A stretch of DNA of 64,000 nucleotides from Hyphomicrobiales bacterium. Lineage in GTDB: Bacteria; Pseudomonadota; Alphaproteobacteria; Rhizobiales; Rhizobiaceae. The stretch lies in NCBI GenBank assembly GCA_900471605.1, contig UCEY01000025.1, forward strand, positions 303,251 through 367,250, in the 5' to 3' direction. Each line of letters opens with the position of its first letter. Position 1 is the stretch's first letter. A model generated the notes under the pieces. That model was not told the origin of the DNA, ran no database searches, and saw only the letters and a list, made by a program, of their open reading frames with translations. This document shows, in pieces, positions 42,786 to 51,274 of the stretch. A program made the position numbers and the translations under genes.

Positions 42786-43886
42786 ATGCAACCCGAATTT
42801 ATCGGCCATACGTCCAATCGCGAGGGTTCGGACGTCGTCCCCGCTGTCGGGCCGGTCATCGACAAGGCCTATATCCGCAGCCACGTTCAGGCCGCGGAGG
42901 CCGCCGGCATCGACCGGCTGCTGATCGGCCAGTTCGCCCAATGGCCGGACAACAACCAGATCGCGTCCTACGTCTTCAGCCAGACGGAGCGTATCGGAGC
43001 ACTGCTGGCCCATCGGCCGGGACTGATGGCACCGACGCTCGGCGCCCGCCAACTCGCCACTCTCGATCAGTTTTCAGAAGGACGCGTCTGGGTCCATATC
43101 ATCACCGGCGGTTCCGATTCCGACCAGGCCCGCGATGGCGATTTCGAAGACCACGATACGCGCTACGCCCGTACCGACGAATATCTGACCGTGCTCAAGA
43201 AGGTCTGGGAGAGCGACCAGCCCTTCGACCACGAAGGCCGCTTCTATAAGTTCAAGGGCGCCTTCAGCCAGGTGAAGCCATTCCAGAAGCCGCGCATCCC
43301 GATCTCCTTCGGCGGGTCGTCGGACACTGCGATCGCGGTCGCCGGCAAGCACGCGGATATCTATGCGCTCTGGGGCGAGCCGCTGGACGGCACACGCGAG
43401 ACGATCGACAAGGTTCGGGCGGCAGCCGTCGCCAACGGCCGCTCGCCCCACGACATCCGCTTCACGCTCGCCTTCCGCACGGTGGTGGCAGAGACGGAAG
43501 ATGCTGCCTGGGAAAAGGCGGCCGGCATCCTGCAAAAGGTGAAATCCCAGGTCGCGCGTGTGGCCGGCGGCAATGGCGAGAAACTGCCTTCGAATGTCGG
43601 CTCGGTGCGCCTGCACGAGGCGGCAAGGCGGGGCAAGGTGCTCGACAAGCGGCTGTGGACGGAGGTCGCCGAAGCAAGCGGCGCCGGCGGCAATTCCACG
43701 GCACTGGTCGGGACACCCGAGCAGGTCGCCGATGCCATCCTCGACTATTACGACGCCGGCGTCTCCAACTTCCTGGTCCGCGGCTTCTATCCCACCCAGG
43801 ACACCGTCACCTACGGGCGGGACGTCGTGCCGCTCGTCAAGGCGGGGATTGCCGAACGTGAAGCCAGAAAGGTAGCCGCAGAATGA
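42786..43886 (+). CDS. LLM-class FMN-dependent monooxygenase, alkanesulfonate monooxygenase (SsuD) type
   Basis: A 366-residue TIM-barrel flavin monooxygenase. The text ISFGGSSDTAIAVAG and HADIYALWGEP matches SsuD closely, and GARQLATLDQFSEGR and the SDSDQARDGDF loop fit the same branch. SsuD cleaves sulfonates to aldehyde and sulfite using FMNH2 from a separate reductase; none is visible nearby. ATG 42786 has AGGAG upstream and overlaps a TTG. The amidohydrolase gene follows with a four-base overlap. The exact sulfonate substrate is unknown. Confidence 0.87.
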   Translation: MQPEFIGHTSNREGSDVVPAVGPVIDKAYIRSHVQAAEAAGIDRLLIGQFAQWPDNNQIASYVFSQTERIGALLAHRPGLMAPTLGARQLATLDQFSEGRVWVHIITGGSDSDQARDGDFEDHDTRYARTDEYLTVLKKVWESDQPFDHEGRFYKFKGAFSQVKPFQKPRIPISFGGSSDTAIAVAGKHADIYALWGEPLDGTRETIDKVRAAAVANGRSPHDIRFTLAFRTVVAETEDAAWEKAAGILQKVKSQVARVAGGNGEKLPSNVGSVRLHEAARRGKVLDKRLWTEVAEASGAGGNSTALVGTPEQVADAILDYYDAGVSNFLVRGFYPTQDTVTYGRDVVPLVKAGIAEREARKVAAE

Positions 43887-44836
43887 CCGCGCCGCTCGAT
43901 ATCGTCGATATTCATACACATCTCTGGCCGCCGGCCTGGGGGCCGGGTGGAAAATACGCCAAGCCCGCCAGCGGCTTCGCGCCGGAAATCTACCGCAGGA
44001 TCACCACGCCGCAGGCGCTGGTGGACGAGTTCGAAGCGGCAGGCGTCTCCCTTGCAATCGTAACGGCGACGATCGAAAGCCTGTTCGGCGCCGAAGGGCC
44101 TGTCGATCCCGCCGCTGTTCAGGAGGCCAACGACTGGCTTGCCACTCTCCCGCACCACAGTCAGTCGCTGGCCGGCTTCGCCGTCACCGACGCATTCAGC
44201 GGCGAGGCCGGTGCACGCGAAGCGGAGCGGGCGCTCGGCGAACTTGGATTGTCGGGCCTCGTGATCGACTCCTCGCGCGACGGAAAGTTCCTTTCGGATC
44301 CCTCCGTCAGGCCGACGCTGGAAGTTGCCGCGCGCTACAAGGTCCCGGTCTTCGTCCATCCGGTCGCTCATCCCAATTCGCAGGCGCTGATCGCCGGCGC
44401 CGGCATGCTGGGCAATTCGCTCGGCCGTGGATTGATGAACGGCATCGCCTTCCTCTCCGTTATCCAGTCGACACTGCTCGACGACTTGCCGGATCTTCAC
44501 CTCGTCTTCGCCACCCTTGGCCTCGGCGCCATCGTCCAGGCGGCTCGCGGTGGGATCTATGGCCGCGCGGAACGGGCTGCCGGCAAGCGGCCGAACATCT
44601 ACTTCGATACGATGGGCCATGACCCGGCGATCATTCGAACGCTCACCGCCTTCTTCGGCGCCGAGCGGGTTCTGGCCGGTACCGACTGGCCGATCCTTGC
44701 CGCCCTCGACAAAAGGAGCCTCGCAGCGAGCCTCGCCGAAGCCGGCCTTTCGGAGGCGGAAGCCCGGCTCGTTGCCGGCGGCAATGCGAGGCGTTTGCTG
44801 GGCTTGCGTGATGTTCAGGCGCAAGCCGCGGAATAA
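43883..44836 (+). CDS. Amidohydrolase-2 family metal-dependent hydrolase
   Basis: A 317-residue TIM-barrel hydrolase. Metal-site text: DIHTHLW at the start (residues 9-15), VFVHPVAHP near 156 and GTDWPIL near 271. Family members include decarboxylases and C-C hydrolases as well as amidohydrolases. It overlaps the SsuD-like gene by four bases (ATGA), so the two are translationally coupled. It probably acts on the desulfonated product. A strong terminator follows. Confidence 0.87.
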   Translation: MTAPLDIVDIHTHLWPPAWGPGGKYAKPASGFAPEIYRRITTPQALVDEFEAAGVSLAIVTATIESLFGAEGPVDPAAVQEANDWLATLPHHSQSLAGFAVTDAFSGEAGAREAERALGELGLSGLVIDSSRDGKFLSDPSVRPTLEVAARYKVPVFVHPVAHPNSQALIAGAGMLGNSLGRGLMNGIAFLSVIQSTLLDDLPDLHLVFATLGLGAIVQAARGGIYGRAERAAGKRPNIYFDTMGHDPAIIRTLTAFFGAERVLAGTDWPILAALDKRSLAASLAEAGLSEAEARLVAGGNARRLLGLRDVQAQAAE

Positions 44837-44851
44837 ACCATCCCGCCATGA

Positions 44852-44879
44852 AAAGCCCCGGACCAAAATCCGGGGCTTT
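44852..44879. terminator. Bidirectional rho-independent terminator
   Basis: AAAGCCCCGGA and TCCGGGGCTTT form a perfect 11-base stem with loop CCAAAA, followed by ATTTTA on the plus side and preceded by A-rich sequence. It lies between the converging amidohydrolase and aldo/keto reductase genes. Confidence 0.9.
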
Positions 44880-44923
44880 ATTTTAGTCGATGCCCGGCCG
44901 TCTGGCGGCCGGGCGGAAATCGA

Positions 44924-45985
44924 TCAGGCAACCCGCTGCGGGCGGGCGAGCGGAATGACCTCGCCGGACGCAGTTCCCGAACGCGGAACGCGGCCCTCAA
45001 CCGGATGGCCGGGATCGGTAAAGCCTGGAGTGGACGGGTGGCCGGTCGCAACCAGCCGGTCCACGAGTGCTTCGTCTTCGGCATCGAGCTTCACGTCGAG
45101 CGCCCGGATATAGCCATCCCACTGTTCTTCTGTGCGCGGTCCGGCGATCGCAGACGTGATGAGCTTGTTGTTGAGCACCCAGGCGAGCGCGAAATCGGCA
45201 GGCGAAACGCCCTTGGCCTGCGCATGCGTGGCGATCTGCTTGGCGATGGCGATCGACTCCTCGCGGAACTCGACATCATGCATGCGCTTGTCGCCACGGC
45301 CGGCACGGGTATCGGCAGCCGGAGCTTCGCCGACATTGTACTTGCCGGTCAGCACGCCGCGGGCCAGCGGACTGTAGGAGACGACGCCGAAACCGTAAGC
45401 TGCGGCTGCCGGCAGCTGCTCGGCTTCGGCCGTCCGGTTGACGATATTATAGAGCGGCTGGCTGGCGATCGGACGGTCGATGCCGAGCTGATCGGCAAGG
45501 TGTGCGACTTCGGCGATGCGCCAGCCGCGGAAGTTCGAGACACCGAAATAGCGCAGCTTGCCCGCCTTGATCAGATCGGCGATGGCCCGCACCGGCTCTT
45601 CCAGCGGCGCATCGAAAACGGCGCGGTGGAAGTAGAGGATGTCGATATAGTCGGTGCCGAGATTGCGCAGCGAATTTTCGACGGTCTGATAGACCCACTT
45701 GCGGGAATAGCCGCCGAGGTTCGGCCCCTTGTTGTGGGAGTTGACGAACTTGGTCGCCACCACCCAGCTGTCGCGGTTCTTCTTGATGCCGCGGCCGACC
45801 ACCTGCTCCGACTTGCCGTCATGGTAGACGTCGGCGGTATCGATGAAATTGATCCCCTGCTCATGCGCCTTGTCGATGATGCGGAAGGCGACGTCGTCCG
45901 GCGTCTGATTGCCGAACATCATGGCCCCCAGTGTCAGGGGCGAAACCTTGAGCGCGCTGCGTCCCAGATAACGATACTCAACCAT
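44924..45985 (-). CDS. Aldo/keto reductase
   Basis: A 353-residue TIM-barrel NADPH oxidoreductase. The catalytic tetrad is visible: Asp in FIDTADVY with its Tyr, Lys in VATKFV, and His in ILYFHRAV. FGVSNF and the C-terminal cofactor loop (SAIAGPRTEEQWDG) are present. It starts at ATG 45985 with AAGGGAG, 13 bases after the DppF-type ATPase, so it is the last gene of the importer operon. It could reduce an aldehyde or ketone left by sulfonate cleavage; the substrate is unknown. Confidence 0.92.
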   Translation of the reverse strand: MVEYRYLGRSALKVSPLTLGAMMFGNQTPDDVAFRIIDKAHEQGINFIDTADVYHDGKSEQVVGRGIKKNRDSWVVATKFVNSHNKGPNLGGYSRKWVYQTVENSLRNLGTDYIDILYFHRAVFDAPLEEPVRAIADLIKAGKLRYFGVSNFRGWRIAEVAHLADQLGIDRPIASQPLYNIVNRTAEAEQLPAAAAYGFGVVSYSPLARGVLTGKYNVGEAPAADTRAGRGDKRMHDVEFREESIAIAKQIATHAQAKGVSPADFALAWVLNNKLITSAIAGPRTEEQWDGYIRALDVKLDAEDEALVDRLVATGHPSTPGFTDPGHPVEGRVPRSGTASGEVIPLARPQRVA

Positions 45986-45998
45986 ATGAAACTCCCTT

Positions 45999-46943
45999 TC
46001 AGTTGATGTGGTCCGCGAAATGGCACGCGACCTGATGGCCGGGCGCGATCTGGCGGAATTCGGGTTCCTGTGTGCGACACCGGTCGGTCGCGAGCGGGCA
46101 GCGGGTATGGAACCGGCAGCCGGATGGAATGTCGCTGGGGCTTGGCAGGTCGCCGCCGAGCGGGGCTGCCTGGCGCGGCCGCGCCGGATCGGGCACCGCC
46201 TCCATCAGCGCCCGCGTATAGGGATGCCGCGGATCGGACCACAGCGTCGCGTTGTCGGCGCTCTCCACGATCCGCCCGAGATACATGACCATAACGCGGT
46301 CGGCGAAATAGCGCACCACCGAAAGATCATGGCTGATGAAAAGATAGGAAAGGCCGAATTCCTTCTTCATCTCGACGAGCAGATTGAGGATCTGCGCCTG
46401 GATCGAAAGGTCGAGCGCCGAGACGGGCTCGTCGCAGACGATCAGTTCCGGGTTGAGCAGCAGCGCCCGGGCGATCCCGATGCGCTGGCGCTGGCCGCCG
46501 GAAAATTCATGCGGATAACGGCTGACGGACTCCGCCGGTAGCCCGACCTTGGCGACGATGTCGGCGACGATCTGCCGTCGCCCGGTGCGATCTCCGACCC
46601 TGTGAACGATAAGCGGCGCTTCGAGGATCTCGCCGATCGTCTGGCGGGGATTGAGGGACGCGAACGGATCCTGGAAGATCATCTGGATCGACTTGCGCAC
46701 GCCTCGCAGGCTGCGTTGGTCGAGGACAGTAATATCCTCGCCCTTGAATTCGATGCGGCCCGCCGTCGGATCGACCAGTCTGAGAACCGTCTTGCCAAGC
46801 GTGGACTTGCCGCAGCCGCTTTCGCCGACGAGGCCGACCGTCTCGCCGCGTTCAACGACGAGGTCGATACCATCGACGGCGCGCAACAGGCCGTCCCGGC
46901 TCCTGTAGTGGATCTTGAGGTCAGTGACTGAGAGCAGCGGCAT
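45999..46943 (-). CDS. Dipeptide-type ABC transporter ATPase (DppF/OppF-like)
   Basis: A 314-residue ATPase. Walker A is GESGCGKSTLGKTVLRL, the signature is EFSGGQRQRIGIARAL, Walker B is LIVCDEPVSALD, and the C-terminal oligopeptide motif has four Cys in the CRFHTRCP region. I start at ATG 46943, which overlaps the end of the DppD-type gene by 23 bases; the longer frame to 46982 adds no conserved sequence. It pairs with the ATPase upstream to power the permeases at 47923-49916. Confidence 0.92.
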   Translation of the reverse strand: MPLLSVTDLKIHYRSRDGLLRAVDGIDLVVERGETVGLVGESGCGKSTLGKTVLRLVDPTAGRIEFKGEDITVLDQRSLRGVRKSIQMIFQDPFASLNPRQTIGEILEAPLIVHRVGDRTGRRQIVADIVAKVGLPAESVSRYPHEFSGGQRQRIGIARALLLNPELIVCDEPVSALDLSIQAQILNLLVEMKKEFGLSYLFISHDLSVVRYFADRVMVMYLGRIVESADNATLWSDPRHPYTRALMEAVPDPARPRQAAPLGGDLPSPSDIPSGCRFHTRCPLATDRCRTQEPEFRQIAPGHQVACHFADHIN

Positions 46944-47919
46944 GCGGCACGGCCTTGATGGATGTCGTGAAGGGGCAGGCAACCAGCCGGTCGGCGGCCG
47001 GGACGATCAGTTGGGGCACGTTGTGGCCGCAGCTGGAGCGCGCCTGGTTGCATCGCGGCCGAAAGGGACAGCCCGTTTCGCCGGTGGCCGAGACGATGGA
47101 GCCCGGGATTTCGGTGAGGGCGCCGTCGCGATAGTGAAAATCGTGCTTCAACCGCGGCGAGGCCGCCAAGAGGCCGCGCGTATAGGGATGCAGCGGATCG
47201 TTGAAGAGATCGTCCGGCAGTGCCTGTTCCACCTTGCGGCCGGCATACATGACCACGACCTTGTCGGCCCATTGCGCCACAACGCCGAGATCGTGAGTGA
47301 TCAGGACGACGGCCATCTGCAGTTCTCGCCGCAGCGTGTCCAGAAGATCGAGCACCTGCGCCTGGATGGTCACGTCGAGCGCCGTGGTCGGCTCGTCCGC
47401 GATCAGCAGTTTCGGCTTGCAGGCAACGGCGATCGCAATCATCACGCGCTGCCGCATGCCGCCGGAAAGCTGGTGCGGATAGTCGTCCACCCGCTTTTCT
47501 GGCGCGGGAATGCGGACGAGCTTCAGAAGCTCGATCGCCCGATCTCGCGCCGCCCTGCCCGACAGTTTCTCATGAACCTTCAACACTTCGGCGATCTGCC
47601 GGCCGATGGTCATGACCGGGTTGAGACTGGTCATCGGCTCCTGGAAGATCATGGCGATCTCACGGCCGCGCAGATGCCGCATCTCGCGCTGACCGAGCCT
47701 GGCAAGGTCACGCCCGCCGAAGACGATGCGGCCATTCGGGATCTGCGCCGCACGTGGCAACAACTGCATCAGCGCCAGCGCGGTCAGTGACTTGCCCGAA
47801 CCGGATTCGCCGACGATTGCCAGCGTCTCGCCCTCGGCGATCTCGAACGAGAGATTGCGCACGGGCTCGGCGCGGGGAAAACGGATGGTCAGGTTATCGA
47901 CTTGAAGCAATGAAGCCAT
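46921..47919 (-). CDS. Dipeptide-type ABC transporter ATPase (DppD/OppD-like)
   Basis: A 332-residue ATPase. Walker A is [14 protein letters not shown], the signature is [17 protein letters not shown], Walker B is [12 protein letters not shown], and the C-terminal Cys motif is [15 protein letters not shown]. This text separates DppD from DppF types. Its start lies 3 bases after the DppC-type stop. Cytoplasmic, membrane-associated. Confidence 0.93.
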   Translation of the reverse strand: MASLLQVDNLTIRFPRAEPVRNLSFEIAEGETLAIVGESGSGKSLTALALMQLLPRAAQIPNGRIVFGGRDLARLGQREMRHLRGREIAMIFQEPMTSLNPVMTIGRQIAEVLKVHEKLSGRAARDRAIELLKLVRIPAPEKRVDDYPHQLSGGMRQRVMIAIAVACKPKLLIADEPTTALDVTIQAQVLDLLDTLRRELQMAVVLITHDLGVVAQWADKVVVMYAGRKVEQALPDDLFNDPLHPYTRGLLAASPRLKHDFHYRDGALTEIPGSIVSATGETGCPFRPRCNQARSSCGHNVPQLIVPAADRLVACPFTTSIKAVPHAAALSH

Positions 47920-47922
47920 GGG

Positions 47923-48930
47923 TCAGCGATCCTGAGAGAAACGGGGATTGAGCGCGTCGTTCAGGCCGTCGCCGATGAGGTTGAGGGCCAGAACGGTGAA
48001 GACGATTGCCAGCCCCGGCAGCGCGGTCAGATACCAGGCGGTCCGGACCAGTTCGCGACCGGTGCCGATCATCGAACCCCAGCTGACCACGTTGGGATCG
48101 CCGAGCCCCATGAAGGAGAGCGCCGATTCCATCAGAATGGCTGTCGCCACCATCACGGAAGAGGTGACGATGATCGGCGGCAGCGCATTCGGCAAGATTT
48201 CCCGGAAAATGATGCGGGCATGGCCGTAACCCAGGCTGCGGGCCGCGACGACGAAATCCTTCTCGCGGATGGCACGGAATTCGGCGCGGGTCAGCCGCGC
48301 CACTGTCGGCCACGAGATGACGGCGATGGCGAGCGTCACCGTCGCTGCCGAAGGCTGGGCTATCGCCACCAGCACCACCAGCAGCACGAAGCTCGGCAGC
48401 GTCTGGAAGATTTCGATGAGCCGGACCAGGATATCGTCGATCCAGCCCCCGAAATAGCCCGCCGTCGAGCCGACCAGCACCCCGAATGTCAGCCCCAACG
48501 CCGTCGCCATCAGTCCGACGAACAGCGAAATACGCGAACCGTGCAGGATGCCGGCAAGCACGTCACGGCCCAGCGAATCCGTACCGAGCGGAAAGCTGGC
48601 GTTCTGTCCGGGCCACAGGAACGGGCGCCCGACCATGGACAGGGGATCGTCGGGATATAGCAACGGCGCAGCCAGGGCGATGAGAATGACGAAGGCCAGG
48701 AAACCGGTGCCGAAGAGGGCATTCGGGTTCGACAGGAAAACCTTCAGCGCTCGCCGCCCGTTGGTCACCGCGACTGCCGCGCTCTGCTGCGAACGTGCAT
48801 CCGGCGCCTTCATATTGGACCAGGCCGCCCCGTCGCCAGCGGCGCTCGTTGCGGGCGCTTCGTGCTCCACGGCGAACGGACGTTGGGCTGCAAGGCCGCC
48901 GCGGAAGTTTCCGCTATCGATCGTGGACAT
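47923..48930 (-). CDS. Dipeptide-type ABC transporter permease (DppC/OppC-like)
   Basis: A 335-residue inner-membrane permease with a long (about 60 residue) polar N-terminus, longer than most DppC proteins. The family text FPLGTDSLGRDVLAGILHGSR lies near residue 115, and the EAA loop VVAARSLGYGHARIIFREILPN near 225. The start overlaps the DppB stop by one base (TGATG). If a Met later in the N-terminus (MKAPDARSQQ) is the real start, the protein is about 39 residues shorter. Confidence 0.91.
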   Translation of the reverse strand: MSTIDSGNFRGGLAAQRPFAVEHEAPATSAAGDGAAWSNMKAPDARSQQSAAVAVTNGRRALKVFLSNPNALFGTGFLAFVILIALAAPLLYPDDPLSMVGRPFLWPGQNASFPLGTDSLGRDVLAGILHGSRISLFVGLMATALGLTFGVLVGSTAGYFGGWIDDILVRLIEIFQTLPSFVLLVVLVAIAQPSAATVTLAIAVISWPTVARLTRAEFRAIREKDFVVAARSLGYGHARIIFREILPNALPPIIVTSSVMVATAILMESALSFMGLGDPNVVSWGSMIGTGRELVRTAWYLTALPGLAIVFTVLALNLIGDGLNDALNPRFSQDR

Positions 48931-49916
48931 CAGCGGGCTCCAATACGGGGGTCGAGCCAGGCGTGAATGATATCCACGGCGGCATTGGCGATGATGACGA
49001 GAAGCGAGGACAAGAGGAGGATGCCGAGCAGCACGGTAAAGTCGCGCCCCATCACGGCCTCGAAGGCGAGCCGGCCGAGGCCCGGCCAGCTGTAGACGGT
49101 CTCCACGACCACGGCGCCACCCAACATGCCGCCGATATGCATGCCGGCCATGGTGGTGATCGGGATCAACGCGTTGCGCAGGATATGCCGGGCCGTGACG
49201 CCGAAGGGCGTCAGCCCTTTCGCATAGGCCGTGCGTACGAAATCCTGGTTCTTGACTTCCAGCATCGAGGCACGCGTCAGCCGGGCGTAGATCGCCACGT
49301 AGAAGAGCGCCAGCGAAGTCGCAGGCAGCACCATGTAGCGCGCCTTGTCGAGAAGCGCCGGCAGGCCAGTCAACCGCGAGCCGATCGTGCCTGCACCGCC
49401 GCTCGGCAGCCAGCCGAGCTTCACGGAAAAAAAGACGATCAGCATCAGGCCGATCCAGAAACTCGGGATCGAATAGAAAAGCAGCGAGAAGATCGACAGA
49501 AGGCGGTCGGGAATACGTCCCGCAAACGTCGCCATGAACGAACCCAGGATCACGCCGAGCAGAATGGCGATGGCCAATGCCACTGCCATCAGGGTGAGCG
49601 TCCCGGGCAGACGCTGCGCGATCAGGTCGGCGACCGGCATGCCATAACGCGGTGAAAAGCCGAGGCTGAAATGAGCGAGATTGTTCAGGTAGTGCCCCAG
49701 CTGCACGAGCAGGGGATTGTCAAGGCCGAAGCGCGAGCGCAGTGCCGCCATGCCTTCAGCCGTCGCTGAGCCTGCTTCGCCGGCCATCACATCGGCCGCA
49801 TCGCCCGGAGCGAGCTGCAGCAGAAAGAAATTCAGGATGACGATCCCAAGCAACGTCGGGATTGCCTGCAGCAAGGTGCGGCGGAGTGTCCGTCCAATTC
49901 TCAGCAGCGCCGGCAT
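48930..49916 (-). CDS. Dipeptide-type ABC transporter permease (DppB/OppB-like)
   Basis: A 328-residue inner-membrane permease. ATG 49916 follows GAGG; the frame is open to 49961 but that part is less conserved. AIPTLLGIVILNFFLLQLAPGDAAD at the N-terminus and the EAA loop VRTAYAKGLTPFGVTARHILRNALIP near residue 235 are typical. It heads the importer operon dppB-C-D-F-aldo/keto reductase and is divergent from the desulfinase-type operon. Confidence 0.92.
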   Translation of the reverse strand: MPALLRIGRTLRRTLLQAIPTLLGIVILNFFLLQLAPGDAADVMAGEAGSATAEGMAALRSRFGLDNPLLVQLGHYLNNLAHFSLGFSPRYGMPVADLIAQRLPGTLTLMAVALAIAILLGVILGSFMATFAGRIPDRLLSIFSLLFYSIPSFWIGLMLIVFFSVKLGWLPSGGAGTIGSRLTGLPALLDKARYMVLPATSLALFYVAIYARLTRASMLEVKNQDFVRTAYAKGLTPFGVTARHILRNALIPITTMAGMHIGGMLGGAVVVETVYSWPGLGRLAFEAVMGRDFTVLLGILLLSSLLVIIANAAVDIIHAWLDPRIGAR

Positions 49917-50221
49917 CGTGCTCGCCTCTAGGGTTGGAGTGGCCACAGGTTTGCAGCCCAAAGTTTCCGAAATGCCTTTCTCGGCCTCCGTTGATTTTCA
50001 TAGTTGACTAATTCTATAGGCTTTGTCAAATCTGTTGGAGAAAATAAAACCTGAATTCGACAATTTATGAAATTCAGTTTTCATAAATGCTCACAATGGC
50101 TCAATATAAGCAACTATTTCCCAATAGGTGCAGGCGAATGGCAAGAAGCCACTCATTCGCGCCGATTAGGAGAAAAACGCTTCCGGAAGCCCGCGACAAA
50201 GGGCAAGCACAGGAGGATTCG
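49917..50221. promoter_or_regulatory. Divergent control region with a 10-base-arm inverted repeat
   Basis: A 305-base AT-rich gap. ATTTATGAAA (50063-50072) and TTTCATAAAT (50079-50088) form a perfect inverted repeat with a 6-base spacer. A second pair, CTGAATT (50051-50057) and AATTCAG (50071-50077), overlaps it. The region separates the importer operon from the desulfinase-like operon and is a likely target of a regulator encoded outside the window. No regulator gene is found in the sulfur cluster itself. Confidence 0.5.
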
Positions 50222-51262
50222 ATGACTATTCGGAACGCCATTTCCCAGATCTGGTATACCCGTTGCCCCGTGCCCACTCCGGTGGGTCTGGCGACCCAAC
50301 TCGGGCTGCTGGACGAAACCTTCGCCAAGGAGGGGATCACTCTCAGCTCGATCATCGACAGCACGGACCGGAACATCCGGTCGAGCCACTTCAATCATCA
50401 CCTCGACTATTCGTTCCGCCACGGCGGCAACGTTCCGCCGATCCGGGCCCGCTCGGAGGGGAATCCGACCCGGCTCGTCGGCATCACGTGGACCGACGAG
50501 TTTCAGGCGATCATTACCTTGCCGGACAGCGGAATCAGGACGACGAAAGATCTCGTCGGCCGCCGTTTCGGCGTCGCCCGCCGTCCGCCGGGGATCGTCG
50601 ATTTCATGGCGGCCACCGCGCTGAAGGGGCTCACATCGGCGCTTTCCCTGGAAGGCCTCACGCCCCGGGACGTGGAAATCGTCGACATCGCGCTTCCGGA
50701 TTCCGTGCTCGACAATCGCGAGGGGCCGCAACTTTATGGCCTGCGAAACCGGCAGGCCTATGGCCCCGAGATTGCCGCCCTGCTGCGCGGCGAGGTGGAC
50801 GCGATCTATGTCAAGGGAACACCGGGCATCAGTGTCGCCAATCTCTTTGCGACCCATACGGTTACCGAATTCGGCTTTCACCCCGACCCGAAGATCCGTA
50901 TCAATTCCGGCTCGCCGCGCATCCTGACGGTCGATGAGAGATTTGCCGAAGACCGACCGGATCTCGTGGCAAAGCTCATCGACACCTTGAAACGCGCCAG
51001 CGCCTGGGCGGAAAACCACCCGGACGACGTGCGCCGCTTCGTTGCCCGTGAGGTCGGAGCATCCGAGGAGGTCGTCGCCTCCGCCAACGGCCCGGACCTG
51101 CACAGGCATCTCGGCATCGGCCTTGATCCGGAACTGGTGGATGCAATCGGGCACTACAAGGATTTCCTGCACGAATGGGGCTTCCTCGCCTCCAATTTCG
51201 ATATCCGCGAATGGGTCGATCATCGCCCCTGGGCGCTTCTCGAAACCCGTGCCGTCGCCTGA
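50222..51262 (+). CDS. DszB-like sulfinate desulfinase (copy 1), periplasmic-binding fold
   Basis: A 346-residue protein of the NMT1/SsuA/TauA-like fold that would be annotated as an ABC binding protein. It has no signal peptide: the start, set by CAGGAGG, leads directly into IWYTRCPVPTP. DszB from Rhodococcus uses Cys27, His60 and Arg70 (numbering as I recall); here Cys15, His56 and Arg66 occupy the same contexts (TRCPVP, SSHFNHH, YSFRHGGNVPP). The His-Arg spacing of 10 and the Arg-to-Gly spacing of 3 are the same. DszB cleaves aromatic sulfinates to release sulfite. It is the first gene of a seven-gene operon. The substrate is unknown. Confidence 0.8.
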   Translation: MTIRNAISQIWYTRCPVPTPVGLATQLGLLDETFAKEGITLSSIIDSTDRNIRSSHFNHHLDYSFRHGGNVPPIRARSEGNPTRLVGITWTDEFQAIITLPDSGIRTTKDLVGRRFGVARRPPGIVDFMAATALKGLTSALSLEGLTPRDVEIVDIALPDSVLDNREGPQLYGLRNRQAYGPEIAALLRGEVDAIYVKGTPGISVANLFATHTVTEFGFHPDPKIRINSGSPRILTVDERFAEDRPDLVAKLIDTLKRASAWAENHPDDVRRFVAREVGASEEVVASANGPDLHRHLGIGLDPELVDAIGHYKDFLHEWGFLASNFDIREWVDHRPWALLETRAVA

Positions 51263-51274
51263 CCGGAGAGTTTT

